NCBI GenBank assembly: GCA_037039685.1
Contig: JAWNGF010000015.1
Location: 511,001 to 575,000, forward strand
Direction of reading: 5' to 3'
From: Ceratobasidium sp. AG-K
Taxonomy: Eukaryota; Basidiomycota; Agaricomycetes; Cantharellales; Ceratobasidiaceae
DNA: 64,000 bases
Shown: positions 33,476-45,792 of the stretch, piece after piece
Position numbering within the stretch: the stretch's first letter is position 1
Layout: every line of letters begins with the position of its first letter
The notes under the pieces: model-generated
What the model saw: the letters and a program-made list of their open reading frames with translations, nothing else
Database searches by the model: none
Told to the model about the DNA's origin: nothing
Position numbers and translations under genes: made by a program

Positions 33476-36400
33476 TGTCCATCCAACACCTTGCGTCAAT
33501 CCTAATATAGAACCGATTGGCTTCACGTAGATCCAGGGTGATGTTCAATCTGTGTTTAACCTGGGAAGATAACCGATTTGATACTCGATTTCAAACTTCA
33601 TTGAGTATCCCTGACCCGTGTTGCTCATGCTGACAGATCTTACATTAGGCTCGCCCGCACGTTCCTTAACCGGTGGCCTGCGTCCTTGAGGCTTCCGTAG
33701 GTTGCGCACCTAGTAGTCTCCGCATAGAACCTTGTGTGGGAATAATGGAGACACAAATAGGAATGAGAGCGGGGATATGGCGTTGACTTTTTCCTTGAGG
33801 TGAGTCCAACGGTGGGATAACATACATCAGAGTCCAACCTCGGATCCAACCGTGTACATAAGTGAAAAGAATAAAGCATACGTGAAAAGCAAGCCAAATA
33901 AATATATGAGGAATACAGTAGCAAAGCCATGATCTCATATGAAACAACCCTAACGTAAGGCCTATAGCTATCTAGAAACGCGTCAGGTTCGCAGGAGCGA
34001 GTGCTTGACATTTGCTCATTTCGGCGCTTCCATCATGTGATTCACATTTTGTTTGTGTAGCACTGTGGCACAAAATTTCCCAGCCAAAGAAACCACATCA
34101 ATCCCAGCGGTGATCCATCTCAGCAAGCACAAATTATGATCCCCGCACGGATGAATCGAGTTGGCCCACGAGTAAGCAAGCGAGCAGTGTCCGGGGATCA
34201 ATGACCGAATTACAATTAATGAGAGTCGCATTTCTGGCTTTCGCTCGGATTCATTTCATGCAAGGAGGGAGGTTAGGCACCATCGTTCCAAAACTACGGA
34301 TTAGACTTGAACCATCACATCGGTATAGACGGTATTTCTTGCCCCATATGACGAGTTTCACCAGACGAGATCCAAAACGGCAATCGGCGCGCGTTGGTGA
34401 ACTGAGTTTGCACTTTCGCGCAAATCGCAACGCCGAGCACTTTATTTGGCCATTGATTCCAAAAGCCCGAGCCGAAACAGCCGACTCCGCACAAAATCGA
34501 ACGAGTGCTAGCAATCGTCGGGCCTGAAATATGCGGTTCGCTTGGGATCTGCCGTGCATCATAGCAATGGGGTTGTGCCGTAAATTGTATTACCATAAAA
34601 ATTCTGGGGCTGGGTGACCTGCAGTGTGACAGCCAACTCAAATCCAAAACAGGGCTGATCGCGTGGCTTCCATTACCAAACAATTAACCCCATGTGCCAC
34701 CTAATGGCGCTAGCCTACACTGTAGCTCCTTTTTGATAAAACTTCCACGCCTGGCCCATCGCGTTTGGCGATCATCAAAAAAGCTGCCTAGGGCACGGGC
34801 AGACGCTTTGGAGATGCCAATTTCCCATTCAGTAGTCCCTGACGGCTAAGTGGCTCAGGTGGCTGGTTCCACCCACGTGGCTCGTGGCTACCTATTGATG
34901 GTACCGCCGTCTTCGCAGGGTTTTGCGCTTAGTCAGATCACATTCGCCAGCACATCCAGATAAAGAGCCGTTGCCGGCCCATGGACTTGCATAAAACAGT
35001 TGTGTTCAGTATCCCGTCTAGTTGTGTGAATCGCGGACCTATATGTACCAATTACAACAGTGCGTCCGCTGACCCACGCACAACGTCAGGACCTTTCGAG
35101 CGGACAGCCTTGAATTGAGCAAAGGAACTTACCGCGGCGATTTTGCTTGCCCAGTAGAAAGCCTTCGTGGAACCCCCCTTTTGTTGTTCCAGCCGCCCGG
35201 TCTAAAACTCCGCACTTTTAACGTTGAGTGGGGTATTATCATAAGGGATTCACCAGTGATTGCAGAAGTAAACAAAGAGATGCTGGTACTGATTGGGTTC
35301 TCGAAACGCAGTTTGTTGGGCGGAAGTTGAAGCCGCCCGGGATACAACAAGACCACGTGAATTGAGTTGAACCTCCCTTTGAACTCACCCTACGGCTACT
35401 AGCTATTTTCTGTTGGCATACTGCAACAATAACCGGTGGAAGCAGCTTGGGTGTATGGTGAGTGACACTCGTCCTTCCAGTGTTTTGTCTGGGCTGATGG
35501 GAACGTCATCCAGTGGGTCGAGATCATAGACTTGGTTGTAGTATCTCTCCCGTCCGGCTTCGTTGCTACTCAGACACTGCCCGTAGCATTGACTAGTTGG
35601 AAGACGTCCCGAAAGACACCTGGGGTAGAATGGATTGTCTGCAGGCGTGTGCTTGCTGACTATGACCCAGCTCAGGCTCAACTCGACCCTCGACTCGACG
35701 AAAACGATTGTCATGGCACGCCACTAAGTTGTACGTCGACAAAGGCGCGCTGACTTAGCCTAGTCAGAGAAAAAACGGCATCTCAGTACGCGCCACTTGG
35801 TTCTGATTTTAGTGCGGCCCGCTGATTCGTATCCTTTCTAGGCTGAACCCGCCATTATTCATGTGGGTCAAGGATCCTGCGATTCATTGGCCAGTATCAA
35901 GATACATACACATGACATAGTCACATTAACCGGCTTCACAGGGGTTACAAGCGGCGCTCAGCCTTTCAACAAACATACATCGGCTTCACCGCTGCCCACT
36001 GCGATACCTGGTGGGTTGCCTCGGAGCGACCTTGGTCTCACAACTTCCCCAGAATTCTGATAATTGTCGACATAACTTGCCATGGACTTCTGCAGGTGTG
36101 TTATGTTCGATTATTCTCTGGCATACTAAAGCTGATATACTCGGTAGCTTTTGTCAAAGCCTCCTCATCTCACTCACCGTCAGAAGTAGGGCCGATGATG
36201 CTCGTATTGCCCTTGTCATGCATTACAGGAATTGCATCTGCAAGCTCCTTGTATATACTAATTAAACAATTTCAGCTTTTCTTTGAAGCGGTCAGGCTCT
36301 AACATGGATGGCGGGGGTTTTCTGTTGTTCCCAACTTGTAACTCTATGTTTCGGGCACTCGCGGGTAATGACAAGCGGACGTAGGGGAATAATTCCTGTC

Positions 36401-36982
36401 GCCATACATTTAAACGGGCTCCTCAAGTATGGAAGAAATTAGTTAGTTCTGCTAAGCGAGGGCAACATACGGTGTCCCAAGGAGAGACTTGAGTGACCAG
36501 AAGAAGCTGTCGAGGATAGCAAGTTGTGACTTATTCGAGTGAACTCCCAGGTTGTTTTGGCCTTATCGCGTCCGGTGCTATACTTCCTCAGACTCCATAT
36601 TCATCTCTAAATCTAATATGATCTATTCTAAGCCGACGACAGGGTGCCCAACAGTAAGAGCTGCCATAACGTCTCCCCAAGCCCTAATTAACCTGATCAA
36701 TATATACTGTAAGGCTACGCGTGATATAATTATCCAGTTTGGATGAAGTCTACCCGGATAAGTTGCGTGCCTGCGCATCCATGTGTAACTTGCCGAGCAC
36801 ATATCCCCTCACGTATTGTTTATGATATTATAATCGCGAATTCTTTCAAGTCACTCCAAACTAAGGCAACCCATGACTAACATTTTCTTCATCTCAGAAA
36901 TACAATGTTTTGATCAATAACACTACACAGGTCTAATTCAACAGCATATCCGGAATAATTTTCGGGTATGTGAGAGTGCCCC
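33476..36982. other. Intergenic, weak ORFs only
   Basis: Several 60-120 codon ORFs overlap on both strands (33640-34011, 34201-34562, 35115-35356, 35403-35753). The minus frame at 35403-35714 reads somewhat naturally near RYYNQVYDLDPLDDVPIS, but nothing supports it. No tRNA, rRNA or transposon seen. Confidence 0.3.
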
Positions 36983-38325
36983 TTAGTGGGCGACACGGGC
37001 GAGTAACATAGCCGCAGTGCGTCTAAGAAGCCATATTACTTCAGAGATGATCCCTGCTATTGTTGTGATGATATGTTGCCCGAAAGTGGCATCAAGTGGT
37101 ATAATGGGCCAGCGTAATTGCCAGCCTGGGATCCTGCTAAAGTGCACGTTCATGGTCTGCAACGCTTCGTCAAGCGTCGGTCGCTGATCAGGGTCCTGAG
37201 CGGTCATACTTCGAGCCAAAGGTAATAGGAAGCGAATAATTGGGTAGTGCTGCTCGTAGCTGTAGTCAGAGGTTGATGAGCACGTAGTAGCAGTGCCCAT
37301 ACTTACCGGTATGAGATCTCTCCTTAGCACGGCCCCTAACTGGAATATGTCCGCTTTGAATGGGTCGTATGGTTTCCCAGAGATTTGTTCAGGCGTGAGT
37401 TCCCGGGCGCGGATGCCGCGGACAAGTCGAGACTGGTAAGAGCCACGGAACCATCTGGCGTAACCGAAATCGATATAATAGTATCGTATAGGGACGTGTG
37501 AACGAGAATACCGAGGTCTGATAAGACGCTTTCCGTTAAGGGCGAGATGTTGGTTGAATGGATGGAAGGGTTCGTCGTATAATAGACGACCATTCATCAT
37601 TATGTTGGGCGAGGCAATGTCGCTGAAAGTCAACTGAGCCAACCATGCAAGCCAGCGGGATAGACAACATACCAATGCACTATATCATTCTTATGGAGAA
37701 ATAGAAGGCCCTGTTGCAAGAGGGATTAGCTAGTTTCTACTGGCGGGTAAAATGCATATACCTCAAATATCTGAATAAGGAAATTATGAATTTCGCATAA
37801 TGAGGCGAACGGAGGCTGATTATACCTCGTTAGGAGAGGCATCACGTAAAATGATCCTGCTTCGACACCGGGTATCGGGAATGTATCTAGACATGGGACT
37901 GTATGGTTTTGAGGATCGAGTGAATGCGGAGGAGAGGAGAGTATCCGGAGCACTTCAAGCTCTTCCTTGCCCTCGGGATCGCCCTCGATTGGTAACAGCA
38001 TTTTAACAATAACTTGAAGTCCATCACTCAACCGTGTTGCGTCAATTATACGTACGGGCTGGAAAGTACCGCGTAAATTGGAGGAACGAACAGTTGTTTA
38101 TGAGCGTACCAACGTATCCCCGCTGTCCTCACAATCATAGGGATTAATACCTGAATGAATCCATGAGGGGACCCATCCAGGTCGATACCTCGGGCTCAGC
38201 TGATATCCTTTGGAGAGCAGGTATGGCTGGAAGTGAACCCATTGTCTCTCGGCCTCCGAGAGCTCCTCGGGTGCGGGAGAAGAAATACTATGATGATGAA
38301 AGGGTTTCGGGGAGTTGGTGGTCAT
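36983..38325 (-). CDS. Kinase-like protein K3, partner of S2
   Basis: Exons 38110-38325, 37762-38058, 37673-37710, 37307-37622 and 36983-37249, about 377 aa (ATG 38334 is three codons longer). Motifs: WVHFQPYLLSKGYQLSPRY, VIVKML, NDIVHCDIASPNIMM, IDFGYARWF, ELTPEQ, DPFKADIFQLGAVL, DPDQRPTL and the hydrophobic tail IAGIISEVIWLLRRTAAMLL. The Lys, catalytic Asp, Asn and DFG are all present; HRD is HCD, with the intron inside the Cys codon. Predicted cytosolic, perhaps membrane-associated through its tail. Head-to-head with S2 at about 590 bp. Confidence 0.85.
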
Positions 38326-38915
38326 AATAGGCAAAAAAAGAGTTGGCGCAGCTCCTTAGGCGGGCAGTTATAGTATCAGAGATTAGTGGCGATACCTTGA
38401 GCACAGCGGTAGCGGTCTTGTGGTAGTGTGGCGGAGATGGTGTGGCTGGAGCGGTACGAGGTACATAATGCGACTCGACATCGGACGAACACCTTGTGAC
38501 AGCCAAGTTTTCCGAATCGTGCTTGCCAGATCAAGGGAAGAATAGGCGGAGTTGGCGGCGTTTCCAGGGAACCACCGCCAGAATGGTCCTTGTGGGGTGG
38601 TCGATGTGCAAATTTGGAGATCAAATTACCTAGCACCAGTGATTGCGAGCGCGTGAATATGCAGATTACAAGATGCGGCATCTACCACACATCAGCCACA
38701 TCCTTGAATACAGGTAATAATTGGGCCATGTTATAACTCCTGTCCATTTTTTGTGTTGTTAGGCACCCGGTCTCGTGCCCCTAATCTGCGTCGCTTCCGT
38801 GGATGATCCCTTGGTTTCAAACTCCGACCGCTAATTCCAATTGTTTCGCTCGCCAAAACATCCACTTAAACGCCGTGGCTTGTGTCAAGGGATATTGGCC
38901 ACTCGCCGAGTCAAC
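38326..38915. promoter_or_regulatory. Shared intergenic promoter region of K3 and S2
   Basis: 590 bp between divergent start codons. ORFs inside (38376-38681 minus) have no motifs. Called by position only; I did not find a motif clearly shared with the other two K-S intergenic regions. Confidence 0.4.
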
Positions 38916-40384
38916 ATGCCCAGTGACTGGATCAAGCTTGGAGGGGTAGTCACCAACCTCGCGAATGCTCTCGACATTGGGTACCGTTATGTTCCCTCCG
39001 AGGAAGTTGCAGGAAAGAATGCCGCCGACGTCCTCAAGCAAGTCGACAAGGTTTTACAAGGTTCTCGCATTGTCCTCGATAACCACAAAGATGTCCTCTC
39101 GCCTCAAGAGTATGAAGACCTCAAACACACCTATCGAAGGTAGGCACACTCAGCTATCGTACATCACGGTAGGTCAGCTGAATTTCCCGACTCCGGTTTT
39201 CCGCTAGGTATCACTGGCAGATGACTGACGAGTCACAAGAGTTTCGCGCAACCACTGATGAGCGCATTCGGCAGAGTCGCATTCTCTCGCAGTTATATGC
39301 CAATCGTTACTCCCATGAACAACGTGCGAGGAACTTGCTCCGGAAGGTTGAAGTCTACCAAACGACGGTCCTCGTGCGTCTGTTTCACTTCGGCGTTCTA
39401 ATGATCAGGCTCACTGATATGGATAACAGGCCGCGAGTCGCAATGCAACTGTTGCCGACCTGAAGCCCTTTGACGATGAGCTTCCCGCTTCAAGCGGTGC
39501 TGCTGCTCAATCTGTTGCCTCTGAGTCGTCGGTGGGTTATTCAATAGTGCTGTGGCTAGTGTCGCTGACATCGAGCCTGCCCAAGCTCCCGAGCTCTTAC
39601 ACGTCCTGGTTCTCGGTTCCTTGGAGACCCGCGAGCAGTCGGTCAACGTCATTACAAGGTAGCTATGCCCATCTTGATCTAATACCCCTCAGAGCAATGT
39701 GCTCCCATTTACTAACCATAACTGATTGTCTACAGACAACCCCATGTCGCTTGAATCGGATCCAAACAAAGTATACGAGGCTGAAGGCGCGTGCTTTCTT
39801 ATTTCTTTTCGTCTCCGTCAATTTTTAAAATATCATATCCCAGACCAGAATTTTATTGTCACTGTGACGCATTTCCCGAAGCCGGCTGTCGATGTAGTGG
39901 GTGAAGAGGAAACGGCGCCCTATCAAGCGGTCATTGGTGCCGGTGCAAAGCTCTATCGACGGATGATATCGTTCGAGCGCGGAGATCAGCGGGTCGAAAT
40001 AAAGGGTATCTGCTTTCCTACTCGGTGGCAACCCAGCTAAGCCCTCGGCCTACAGACACGAGATCTTATGCTCTTGATGATAACGAAACATATGTCGGTA
40101 CGCATAATATTCTCAGAGAATACTGTGCTGAACTCACTCCGGACCTGCTTTACAGCCGAAGAAGCGTTACAACAAATGTCGGAGCTGGGTCAACGGCTCC
40201 TCAATGAGTCTGATTTGAGCACGTAAGTCCGCCGTCCCTTCTATTTTTTCCGGGATTTCCGCTGACCTTCTCGAATGTCCTTAGCGCCCAGGCTCTCCAA
40301 CCCGCCGCCGACACCACACAGAGCTCGTCACTCGAAGCCACCATTCAAAAGTTCAGGAAGGTGTCCATAGTCCACCAGGAGTAA
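38916..40384 (+). CDS. S2: uncharacterised small multi-exon helical protein, longest member
   Basis: ATG 38916 starts exon 1 (VLKQVDKVLQGSRIVLDNHK, ending HTYRR at an intron, as in S1 and S3). Exon 2 from about 39209 is a charged helix (YHWQMTDESQEFRATTDER). Later exons include ATVADLKPFDDELPASSG, then one from about 39735 to 40009 whose end reads LYRRMISFERGDQRVEIKG, matching the TYR exon ends of S1 and S3. The last exon, after about 40285, ends at TAA 40382-40384. Unlike S1 and S3 the TYR exon is extended upstream (FPKPAVDVVGEEETAPYQAV). No signal peptide or membrane segment. Exact middle splice sites are tentative. Confidence 0.6.
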
Positions 40385-41450
40385 TGGGGTCACCGGTTTT
40401 GACATATACATATATGCGCCCATTCGCTTCCAGTTTTTCACGACCCGCTGGACTACTTTGAATTTTCGGCCGCTCACTTCCCGGAACACCGCGCCACTAA
40501 TGTTCCTGAAGTCTTTGAATATACTACTTACTTGAATACTGTTGACTGAGTCTGTGAATCCGCCGTTGACCTCTTGCTCAAATACATCGATTGCTTTCGG
40601 TTTGGATTAGCTAATAGCGACCAGGTGGTGTGCGCTATACCCGTTTTAGGTTTTAGACAGGGCGCCGAACACTGGAGCTCTCTCCGCAGACATACGGTGC
40701 GACCCAGCATCCACGAGCAATACCGGTTAGTTTCAGGGGACCTGACACTTATAGACAAGCACCAGCAGCTACTTGATACAGCCGGTGTCCTCTGTATATG
40801 TGCTGGAGTTTGCTTTGTAAGGTTGTACCACAATTACCACATCAAGGAACACTTAGAAGAAATGCCCGCGCGCCTACGTGTTGGAGATATAATATCAGTA
40901 GGCTGAGTAGTCAATGTCATATAAATACACAAACAACGAGCCCGCAATAAACTTACAGTGTGTGGCTGTGTGCCAGAGCCTGCGAAGGCAGCAATGCTGA
41001 TACTTAGCCGGTTTCGGGACCGACCATACCTATCCAGTGCCTGGCGCCTTCCATCCGCCGGGCATTCGTAAGTACTTGAGCGAGCTCGGCGGTGCGGCCC
41101 AGTCACATCCTCTGAGCGCCTCCAAGACTCCCGAATCATAAGTTGCCCGTCTCAACCAATGTCCGTGTACCCTCCATACACAATATATACATTACATTTT
41201 CTGCACCACCTACATGCATCCATCCGGAGGACGTGAGGCCAAATTGCAGTTACAAGTGACGTGAAGGACTTATTACTAACTTCTGGATACCGGGATACGG
41301 GTCAAACTTAACATTAGAAGCGGTTGCGAAAACGTGAGAACAGGGACCTTATTTGCAACTCTTTCTCGCCTGAAGGTAGGTATTATCATAACACAAGAGT
41401 GGGTCCGCCAAATGACCAGGCACGCATGTAAGATCCCCAACTACTATGGC
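40385..41450. other. Intergenic, no supported gene
   Basis: Overlapping ORFs on opposite strands (40528-40906, 40834-41139) without motifs. Confidence 0.4.
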
Positions 41451-43109
41451 TCAGGGGGTGGAAGACCTGAGTAACCTAATGTCTCCATTTATCACCCGCT
41501 CAATCTCCAAGGATGTGTTCTCCCTATAAACAGAGGTGCTAACGCACTGTAATAACGGGAAGACCTCGATGAGCGCCGGGATGCACACCTTCAGGTCCGA
41601 TACTCCAAGCTCTGCCTTCAACCAACCGTACGCATGGGATGACAAGTTGAGCAGTTCGATTAATTGATCCTAAGTTACAACCATTGCCTATGTAACAGAA
41701 AAGAAAGGAGATACACAGGGGCTCGTCGAAAGGGACTTGAGCTCCTAGCTCTTCGAGATTCGGCATGGCTCCGAGGAACGTCTTCAGATGGGGCTTTTCG
41801 ATCGTTTCATCGCGTTCTGCATTGATATCGATTCCCGTATATTTGGCAGCGGTTGAATACTCTCTGCCAAAGTGTTCAAATCGGTGTTGATATCCACGAA
41901 AGCCTCATCGAGGATTGTGACCCTCTCGAGTTGATTGGCGAGGGTCGAGACTAACACGGCTTGGCACATGATCACCAGGGCTTCAAGGCATTTGAGTGAG
42001 GGGAAAGTGTCACAAACTGTTCTGGGTCATCGCAGTCATAGTCGCAATCGTTTTCCCATCCCGGTGCGATTGCGTGTAGATTAGGGTGACGCATAAAGCA
42101 CGTCGCAAGTGGGCTGGAGACTGATGCTCCAAAAACATCACCCCAGAATGGATAAGCGCGCCCCAATGCACGGAAGCTACGAAGACATAGAAAATTGAAG
42201 TCGTCGAGTGCCTCAATGATGACTTCGGGACACTAATCCATCTTCATATCGTCCTCTTTATAAAATGCGGCGGCAAGCGACTCGAGATTCGGCGATGCCC
42301 TCATACAAGTGGTGACCGGATCCTTGAATTTCTCATGAAAGTCAAGTGTAGCTACGGGGAGCGACCCGATAAAGTAGAAATATCTGGATCCAAGAGGGCT
42401 TAAGTATCTGTCTAACTCTCAGGGCGAGATGTGATAGGTTCTTGGACTTTAGTAGACTGATTCCCATATTGAGATTGAGATAGTCTGTACAGACACAAGC
42501 GACCTACTCGAGAAAGTCCTCTTGAGTAAAGGGTAATTATAAAACCAGGTCTATGAGGTTGGGTTTAAGCCTACCGTGATGATCCTCAAACACGTTATGG
42601 CCACCACGGTTACACTGCCAAACCCACCAATCGACGGATCTCGGATTTGCGACCTGCAGGACCTTAATCACCTCCGTATTTTTGGGAAAGAGCTCCATTT
42701 AGTAAGAGAAGCGCTCAAGTGACAAAAGCTGGAGCATAATCTCCAGAAGATAGCCAAGGTCGCCGTTTTTGACCGGCTCATAGGCATCACTTGTCGTAAC
42801 TTTTCGTCTGTACTCATCGAAAACCGGCCCAGTTATGTGAGCCCGAAGCGACAGGAATCCATTCGTATCCGACCTAATGCGTTCGGCGAACTCTTTTAGA
42901 TGTCTGGCGACGGTCAGATAGACAGTGTGGTACAAGCGAGGATAAGTCATACCCCGCCAGGTTGACACGTGAAGCGCATGTAAGATCGTGCAAAGATACG
43001 CAGGCAAACAAATCAGACCATGTCTCATTTGGCAAAGTGAAAGAGTGGCTAGTAGGCATTTGTGAACGTTGGTACAAGGAGGAACTGCCGAAGGTGAAAG
43101 TAAGGGCAT
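41451..43109 (-). pseudogene. F-box / LRR-like protein, decayed
   Basis: An F-box-like start, FTLPNETWSDLFACVSLHDL (about 43000-43060), is followed in another frame by PRLYHTVYLTVARHLKEFAE and IRSDTNGFLSLRAHI. Farther down come RHPNLHAIAPGWENDCDY (41972-42166), PSLKCLEALVIMCQ (about 41940-42000) and MPNLEELGAQVPFDEP (41717-41766), typical of the LRR-like back half of agaricomycete F-box proteins, which recruit substrates to SCF ubiquitin ligases. Consecutive segments change frame (for example near 42000) and stops interrupt the middle (42240-42700). Probably a pseudogene; some breaks could be undetected introns. Confidence 0.5.
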
Positions 43110-44140
43110 GGCGTCACCAAAAAGTACCTGGACCGAGCCGGCAGCTTGGTCAGCTGGAGCATATTTGCCAATGACTTGCTACACGCCGTTCCAGTCATAT
43201 TTAACGCTGACTCCGGTACCGAGCTCCATACCTATGCTGGTTGGCATGTACAATACGATGATCGCTTTTTACTGAATTACCACGTAAAAGCGAGATTGAG
43301 CCTTGCAGATAGCGATTAGCCTTGAATTCCTTATTGCGTCGAGTAGTAAAATCTGGAAATTAGGGAGAAAGTCATGGAGTTTACTGATTACGATACTCTC
43401 GGTATATAACCGGCCAAGACACAGTGAGTCAAATGCTCTTGAGAAATTTGCACATGCTCATTGGCCTCGTAGAGGTAAGTCAGCCAAAACCAGCACGTGG
43501 AGGAGCGTTCAGATAAATCGAGACTGCTGCCACCATTGACGCCGTTGCGAGTATGTTATCAGAGTTTGGTGACTATCCTGTAAATCGCGCATATGCAAAC
43601 CTGCAGCATGCTTGTCCCTTGTGACCATGTTGGCGTAATGTTAATGTCTGTATGGTGCACATTTTCCAAACCAAAAACTTCGTATGGAAAGTTGTAATTC
43701 ATAGATCACGCGTTATTTTGTGTGTATACAGGTTCTATTAACCTTCATATTATCGCAGCACCATAATTGTCATCAGGCCACACCAAAACTACCCCTTCCA
43801 AATTTTAACGATGGTATTTGTTTGCTTATTTTCTCCTCGGACAGTCCAGGTTGAGTCAACCAGGAGATTTGGACTAGGCGGGTCCGACCCCTTCTTGGGG
43901 TCAAACCACGCTCAAAACCCAGTATTATGCGTTTCTAAGAGTAGTGTGACAATGAATCATTATAACCGGCAATTTCTCAGCTCGCAAGATCCTTGGATTC
44001 CTAGTCAAGCCTGCATTCCTCAGGCCAAAAATAGCCTGACTTGCTGACGACCTCAATCTGGCGCTGGCATGGCTAGTCCACCGGAACAGCGAGATCGTAA
44101 TAACAGTCTTTATTGATCAATACATAAGTGACAAGTTCGG
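43110..44140. other. Intergenic, no supported gene
   Basis: Short ORFs only; the plus ORF at 43811-44047 shows no motif. Confidence 0.4.
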
Positions 44141-44488
44141 TCAATAATCATGACGGCGAGCTCGATATTCAAAAGTTATCCATGAATACAGGGCGAAGCA
44201 AATGAGGTTGACATCTGGTCCCCCAACAAGGAAGCTCAGAACAGCTGCACAGAGGAAAGCTGGTCCAACCCAAAGTGTTGTAGCAAGAGGCCAAAATGCT
44301 ACACAAACATAAAGATACGGCGTGGGATTACCAACGCCCCAGGGCATTAATGAGACTTCTATCAGATAACTCGATTGTAACACCAGTATTTTTCTTGTTT
44401 CTGTTACGATCACCTTGTCTATATGAGGTACCTCGGAAAGAAGAAGAGTTTGGGCGGCTACGTCTAAGCCAGATGATCCGCATTTCAT
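44141..44488 (-). CDS. Hypothetical ORF with two hydrophobic segments
   Basis: 115 codons. Two stretches look membrane-spanning (VCVAFWPLATTLWVGPAF, then FLCAAVLSFLVGG onward), ending in a basic tail RARRHDY. No homology recognised. It could be a terminal exon of a membrane protein together with the ORF just upstream at 44516-44866, but no clear intron joins them. Low certainty that it is a gene. Confidence 0.25.
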   Translation of the reverse strand: MKCGSSGLDVAAQTLLLSEVPHIDKVIVTETRKILVLQSSYLIEVSLMPWGVGNPTPYLYVCVAFWPLATTLWVGPAFLCAAVLSFLVGGPDVNLICFALYSWITFEYRARRHDY

Positions 44489-44515
44489 CCTTCATGGCCA
44501 TCGGATTTTTGAATA

Positions 44516-44866
44516 TTATTGAATAGTGCCCATTTGCTCGAGTTGTCTGTGAACTCGGACAAACGAAGATTTGCTGACGCTAGCAAGGGCCCAGAACGAT
44601 CCTCCGGTTGGAAAGTCAGTCAGTTGTTTGTCGCAATATATCACGTGGGAGATGTGTTGCCACACCCGATTGGACAACTCTTCAGCAACGGCATCATGGT
44701 CCAAGGCCGCATGTTTTGCCACATTCATGTATAAAAGGGAAGGCCATGGGGGGGGGGGTATGCTCCTCCACATTTCCCCCAGCTCCTTGGCTTCCTTGAT
44801 GGCGAACGCTAGCTCCATTATCTTGGATACCTTCTTACGTCCCGCCAACGTCGACGCTAAACTCAC
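44516..44866 (-). CDS. Hypothetical ORF, helical N-terminus
   Basis: 116 codons beginning MSLASTLAGRKKVSKIMELA. The composition looks natural (KIMELAFAIKEAKELGEMW, then WPSLLYMNVAKHAALDHDAV). An 11-G run at 44748-44758 encodes Pro residues on this strand and is prone to length error. Family not recognised. Upstream of and possibly linked to the ORF at 44141-44488. Confidence 0.3.
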   Translation of the reverse strand: MSLASTLAGRKKVSKIMELAFAIKEAKELGEMWRSIPPPPWPSLLYMNVAKHAALDHDAVAEELSNRVWQHISHVIYCDKQLTDFPTGGSFWALASVSKSSFVRVHRQLEQMGTIQ

Positions 44867-45792
44867 CCCTGTCGGCCTGTCTCACCCAACTTATGAAGTG
44901 AAGAGTTTTTTGTACTTGGCTCGTTATATCTCTTGGGTAGTATCTACTGGGTGGCGTCTCCTGATCTTACCTTGTACTTGAATTATAGACCCACCTTGGG
45001 TTGACTTTTTATCACTGTCGCGAACCTCTATCCCTCCACTTTGGTGAAAAAGGCTGTTCGGTTAACTTATTCTGGGGGCTTTCCCATTAGTGGCTTACAG
45101 TCTCAGGGGCTAAATCCCAATATTTAGATCTGAACCGATCCCTTCGGGGAGGCTCACATCCTCTTTGACGCGTCAGTTTTCCGATTTTTGCGACGCCACT
45201 TGACCCAAATTGAGGGCTATTGCTATGTGCTCTTATGGTGTCTACGACGTCTTGTCTGCGTTCACGGAAAGCGGTTGAAACGGTCTCTTGGTTTGCGGCT
45301 GGATGCTCTTGGTGGCAGTTATTAAAAACTCTTGGTACATGCAAATCAACAACGCTCCGTAGTTACCGACACCAAGGCAAAGGCGCAAGATTCTCGTCCG
45401 TGGTCTTTGCACGCCATGTTGATTCGGAGGGGGTATGGGCTGTCGGGGTTGGACAGCACAAGGCCGGTGTGGCCGGTTGCTCCTGGGGTACGATACAACC
45501 TTTCATAACGATAATTATAACAGTCGCTTCCTAACACGATACATTCATGTTCTATCGCTGATTCTTTCTGTGATACGCGCCATTTGTAGAGCTTCTCGCT
45601 CTCCAGGCTGGGTCATTATTTGTGCACAAGGTCACGTGACGCACCTGATGACACATCGTCACATTACAACAATCCGACCCGTACCAACCAGTGTCACGGC
45701 CGCTTCGCGAGCTAGAGACCTTAGTGTCCATAGAGCACCAAGCCAAGTCATATTTCATCCACTTAATACGGTACAAAATACTTCTAGAAATG
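44867..45792. other. Intergenic, no supported gene
   Basis: Opposing short ORFs (45087-45344 minus, 45220-45534 plus, 45435-45809 plus) lack motifs. Confidence 0.4.

Noticed and set aside
33640..34562. Several 90-120 codon ORFs on both strands
   Set aside because: Opposing open frames and no coding-like composition.
44867..45792. Possible RNA gene near 45100-45350
   Set aside because: I looked for tRNA or rRNA-like folds and conserved boxes and saw none that I could support.
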